Part shown: piece by piece, positions 19,883 to 23,220 of the stretch
Numbering within the stretch: the stretch's first letter is position 1
Layout: each line of letters opens with the position of its first letter
Assembly: GCA_010093515.1 (NCBI GenBank)
Contig: MU001711.1
Coordinates: 1 to 23,220, forward strand
Reading direction: 5' to 3'
DNA length: 23,220 nt
DNA from: Lineolata rhizophorae
Lineage: Eukaryota; Ascomycota; Dothideomycetes; Lineolatales; Lineolataceae
The notes under the pieces: model-generated
Databases searched by the model: none
What the model was told of the DNA's origin: nothing
The model's input: the letters and a program-made list of their open reading frames with translations, nothing else
Program-made: the position numbers and the translations under genes

Positions 19883-21079
19883 GTGATGTTCTTTTCGGAG
19901 GGTCCTGCTTGTCTTCGATAGGGGAGTTCCATAAAGGAAGAACGAAGTGACGAATTGTGGACAGGTGGCATCAGTTGTGCTCTGCCTCTGGTCCGCTCTC
20001 TTTTTGTCTTTTTACTTCGCTCGATCTTGTACTTAGAACAATTGAAGCCCACCATTCGATTGATTGGTGGTTGTCTTCTGAGGTACTGGCTAGATCTCGT
20101 ACAGCTTTTAAATGCTGCTTCTAAGAACTGAGTGAACCTTACGCCACTCCAAGACCACGAAGAACCTCGAGATGCGTCAGTTGTGCATTTGAACTATCAC
20201 TCACATCTCGAGTACTGCCGTCCAGCATTTCCCCCCAAGATGCTGTAAGTAACTGGAAAAGAAATTGATCAAGGCTATCCCAGGTCATGCAGACCTCGAG
20301 CCGAAATCCAGGTTGCCGGGTAACAAGGATACCACGTGCCCACAATAGCTTTCCTGGCACAAACCATAAAAGGAGACTCTATCCATGTAAGTGCACTTGG
20401 GAAGCCAACGATGTATACGAAAGCATCCGAGAGGGGGATTTCGGCCGCATACCAAGAATAGATGCCGGGCATTATAATGCCGCTACAGGCACCATCATCT
20501 TGAAATATTAGACCAGACCTACCGAACGTTGCCAGTGTTAATAAAGGATCCTGCTATTATCAGGCCGACGTCAATACGCTTAGCTACCGAAAGCTCTCCG
20601 GGGCGAGTGCGGGCGCAGCATTTCTCTCTGTACTGAGGTTCCTTTCCGCTAGTTGCATAGCATTCAACCGGCCTTTGTAGACACCTACTTCAGCGCTGAT
20701 GTTATTTGTCGACAATAAAAGCGCATCAGAAGAAGTTTGAGAAATGCAGGCTTCGGAAACGAACTCCGGACAAATTGCTCGGAGCGTTGTGCGGATCCTC
20801 TATATTTTCATAGAATGACCGCCGAGAATAAGTGCCTGTGGGAAGCTGTGGATTTGGCTACGAACAGTGTCGGTGAATGCATAGGTCAGGCGATGTTGAA
20901 GAGAAAAGGGACGGAGTCGTTACGCGGCATACGAGGCGAGGTGCATGACTCGCACCGGCCCGACTCCTGTTCCGAAAGTTGCCCCGGCCAGCTGTCCACA
21001 TGTAGCCTTACCGGCCGCGCATTATCCTAGAACTCATTCGCAAGCTTCAAATCACCACGACTTGCCGTGTTTCGCCACG
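19883..21079. other. Intergenic region before SWP1
   Basis: It holds the 3' UTR of the symporter gene and the SWP1 promoter. Two hairpin-like pairs are visible: CCACCA/TGGTGG (20049-20070) and CTCGAGATG/CATCTCGAG (20166-20212). Short frames on both strands at 20139-20511 have no recognisable domain. Confidence 0.55.
20166..20212. repeat. Perfect 9-bp inverted repeat
   Basis: CTCGAGATG (20166-20174) and CATCTCGAG (20204-20212) are separated by 29 bp. Each arm contains the palindrome CTCGAG. Function unknown. Confidence 0.6.
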
Positions 21080-22106
21080 ATGCGTCTCCTCTCCGGGCTT
21101 TCTAGCTCTCTGCTACTGGCCGGGGCATCAATTGCCTCCGCGCTTTCATGGACGTTCGATGAGGCCACCGTTGCGGTGGCAGCCAGGGGCAGCGGCGTCG
21201 GCGGGTCGACGAAGGAGATGTGAGTAGTTTCTCTTCCGCTTGTGCTCATCAAATTGCGTTGTATCCGTTGGATATGTGAATTACATTGGGCGCTAACCGA
21301 TTGTTCTGCGATTCAGCTTCGCGCCCAACAAGCCTCTCGCCAAACCTCTCAACCTCAGCGCCGGCGACACGCTCAGGATCAGTCTGACCACGCTCGAGGG
21401 CACCAAGGGCAAGCGGCCGCACCAGGCCTTCCTCACGCTGACCATTCCCGGCACCCCTCTCGAAGAGTCCTTCGCACTCAGCGTCAAGGAGAGCGGCAAG
21501 GGCAAGGTCGAAGTGGTACGATCCGCCGCCTACCTCGTCTAGCCACCGTGCCATTCCTAACTGACACTTTCCCGCCAGACCCAAAAAGATCTTCCGCAGC
21601 AACTTCTTACCTCGACCACGCCCCTTGAAGCCTCTATCACCATTGCCTCCTTTGGCACTACCACCCCGCTGTCCAGCCCCGCTTTCACCCTCACCATCAC
21701 ACCCGATCCTATGCTCCCACCACCTCCTGCCTCCTCTGGCACTCGCTACGCCGCGCAGCCTCTCCTTAGCCACACCTTCCGACCGCCGCCCTCTTCTCCG
21801 CCATTCGTCGTCACGCTTGTCTTCTTCCTCGCCGTCGCGGCCACGCTGCCCGCACTCTTCATCGCGTGGGCCGCCTTGGGGGCGAACTTGGGCCACGTAG
21901 CGGAGGCGGCGAAGAAAGCGCCGGTTGCGCATGCGGTGTTCTTTGGCAGCGTTGTTGCGATGGAGGCCGTATTTGCGTTGTATTTTGTGAGTTGGAGCCT
22001 GTTCAGGATGTTGCCGGTTGCGGCGGCCGTTGGGGCAGTGGCTTTTGTCAGCGGGGGGAGAGCACTGAGCGAGGTGCAGGAGAGGCGGTTAGCAGGGTTG
22101 CGATAA
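21080..22106 (+). CDS. SWP1: Oligosaccharyltransferase subunit Swp1 (ribophorin II family)
   Basis: Three exons (21080-21219, 21317-21515, 21579-22106) give 288 residues, close to the yeast length. Intron 1 (GTGAGT, branch GCTAAC, TTCAG) splits an Ile codon. Intron 2 (GTACGA, branch CTGAC, GCCAG) is in phase 0. A signal peptide (1 to about 22) is followed by a lumenal beta-rich domain with the family stretch KRPHQAFLTL (79-88). Three C-terminal membrane helices lie at about 189-210, 230-251 and 257-272. Swp1 is a subunit of the endoplasmic reticulum complex that moves the dolichol-linked glycan to Asn of nascent proteins, and in yeast it pairs with Wbp1 and Ost2. It is a housekeeping gene and marks this part of the window as core genome. 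Confidence 0.9.
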
Positions 22107-22952
22107 GGGTCTTAGGGAAAAGGGGAAATGATTGGGTGTGTGAGTGTGGGTTGCGCGAGTCCAGACGGCATTTTGTACGATGATTGGATTCTATGGAATT
22201 GAATTGGACGTGTGAGGTCTCAAGCCTATGGTCTTCCGATACGCCAGGGCAGGAAAAGCACTACGGAACGGTTAGGTAGCATTTATATTTTCTTTCCCCT
22301 GTATTTTGTTATGCCAGTTGGTTGTTTCTTTAGACCCTTGAGGCTTGATAAAGGATCTACAGATGCATCGAATTTGACAATAGATGAAAACACGTACTTC
22401 TGTCGCGCATTGTAGCGGCAATAAGAGAAGAAAGTCTCCACGGTAGATAAAGGTATTAAAACCATGTTTTACGAACTAAACTAGAAATCGTTGAATCTAG
22501 TCTAGACCACTAAAGTCGCCAAGGCTAATACACAAACCGTATTTAAATGGCTTTTGTTTACTTCACAATACGAATACAAACTAAGAATAATATAAAACAG
22601 ACTATATATAATCTGATAATTGATATCGTATCTATATAGCTAGGGCCACCGGCTGGTATAACCCTAGTAGGGCAACCTTGCTAAAGGAACATCTCGGGCA
22701 ACAGCGGAGACCACAGCGGTGAAAGAGGCCAAGGTACCTCGTGCCAATTCTAACGCAGAGCATGTTGCGTTGACTGATATCCAAAAGCCCGACAGACAGA
22801 TAGCGTTATCTTTATTTAACTGGGTGAACCATAACATAGAAGTGGGGATAAGCTAGCTGACCGGGTTCCGAGTCACCCGGGGTTCCAACTCACTGCCCAG
22901 AACTCAACACCCTCAACAAAACACGTGTTTTCTCACCACCCACACTGCCAAA
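22107..22952. other. AT-rich spacer leading into a transposon
   Basis: After the SWP1 3' UTR the sequence becomes AT-rich (about 22,440-22,660), with CTAGGG/CCCTAG inverted arms at 22640-22667. The last 100 bp before the transposase contain repeated CCGGGTTCC-type words that may belong to a transposon end. I see no gene. Confidence 0.5.
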
Positions 22953-23220
22953 ATGGACAACCGTGAAGAATCTATTCAAGCAGCTATCCGCGATCTTAAT
23001 GCTGGTGTTTTTACTAGTCAAAGAGCTGCTGCAAAGGCGTACAACATCCCTCAAGCTACCTTCTCTGCCCGTGTACGAGGCACACAGAACAGCCAAACCA
23101 GCCACGTATACCAACAACGATTGACACCAGAGCAAGAGGACTTCCTTGTACAATGGATACTTGAAGAGGACGCACGAGCTTTTCCTCCCTCCCACGCGCG
23201 CGCACGAGAAATGGCGAACC
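22856..23220 (+). mobile_element. 5' end of a pogo/Fot1-type DNA transposon (partial)
   Basis: A Tc1/mariner-superfamily element is inferred from the transposase below. A TA at 22854-22855 is followed by GCTGACCGGGTTCCGAG and then ACCCGGGGTTCC, a candidate terminal repeat with an internal direct repeat. The other end lies outside the window, so the boundary is a guess. Confidence 0.5.
22953..23220 (+). CDS. Pogo-like transposase, N-terminal part
   Basis: The frame is open from the ATG at 22953 to the window edge (89 codons, no stop). Residues about 4-45 form a Psq-type helix-turn-helix with the pattern IQAAIRDLNAGVFTSQRAAA and then YNIPQATFSARVRG. Residues about 60-89 begin a CENP-B/Tc5-type helix-turn-helix (LTPEQEDFLVQWI, then an SHAR segment). 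This order is that of fungal pogo/Fot1 transposases, which bind terminal repeats with these domains and carry a DDE nuclease further on, outside this window. The lack of stops suggests a young copy. Confidence 0.85.
   Translation, partial: MDNREESIQAAIRDLNAGVFTSQRAAAKAYNIPQATFSARVRGTQNSQTSHVYQQRLTPEQEDFLVQWILEEDARAFPPSHARAREMAN

Noticed and set aside
20139-20511. Overlapping short frames on both strands
   Set aside because: No recognisable domain, no splice or start context, and each is below 80 codons.
1-23220. CRISPR array, rRNA or prokaryotic operon features
   Set aside because: No regularly spaced repeats or rRNA sequence were seen, and gene structure is plainly fungal.

Overview
The window looks like nuclear DNA of a filamentous ascomycete (Pezizomycotina). 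Introns are short (about 48 to 115 bp), with GTANGT-type 5' sites and CTAAC or CTGAC branch points. The families present are typical of such fungi: a JEN-type carboxylate permease, a cupredoxin surface protein, the oligosaccharyltransferase subunit Swp1 and a pogo-like transposase. I cannot name a species.

Three compartments can be seen. (1) Positions 1 to about 9,560 are moderately AT-rich and accessory in character. They hold a broken VWA/Hint (Vint-type) gene (1186-3796), an unrecognised and probably damaged gene (4295-5396), a multi-pass membrane protein (5548-6516, minus) and a membrane-anchored cupredoxin protein (6963-7898, minus), followed by about 1.6 kb with no gene. An 18-bp palindrome with consensus TGGCCCAGATTTGGGCCA recurs at least six times, in the spaces upstream of these genes. 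I found no copy with this layout in the remaining 15 kb. It is the most unusual signal in the window. (2) Positions about 9,560 to 22,100 are GC-rich and core-like. They hold a JEN1-type monocarboxylate transporter (11141-12857, plus), an AT-hook protein with a C-terminal membrane helix (13259-14642, minus), an SLC6/NSS-type sodium symporter (17844-19882, plus) and Swp1 (21080-22106, plus). Two long GC-rich gaps (1.6 kb and 3.2 kb) contain only chance-type open frames. (3) From about 22,200 the DNA turns AT-rich again, and the window ends inside a pogo/Fot1-type transposase (from 22953).

The two transporters in the core block are plausibly concerned with uptake of organic acids and of amino-acid-like solutes. 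Swp1 and the AT-hook protein look unrelated to them. The genes of the accessory block encode two surface or membrane proteins plus two degraded genes. If the palindromes are operator sites, these genes would form a small co-regulated group; this is inference. Exon joins were derived by eye from splice signals and reading phase. The four core genes and the two minus-strand accessory genes close in frame; the 4295-5396 gene does not.
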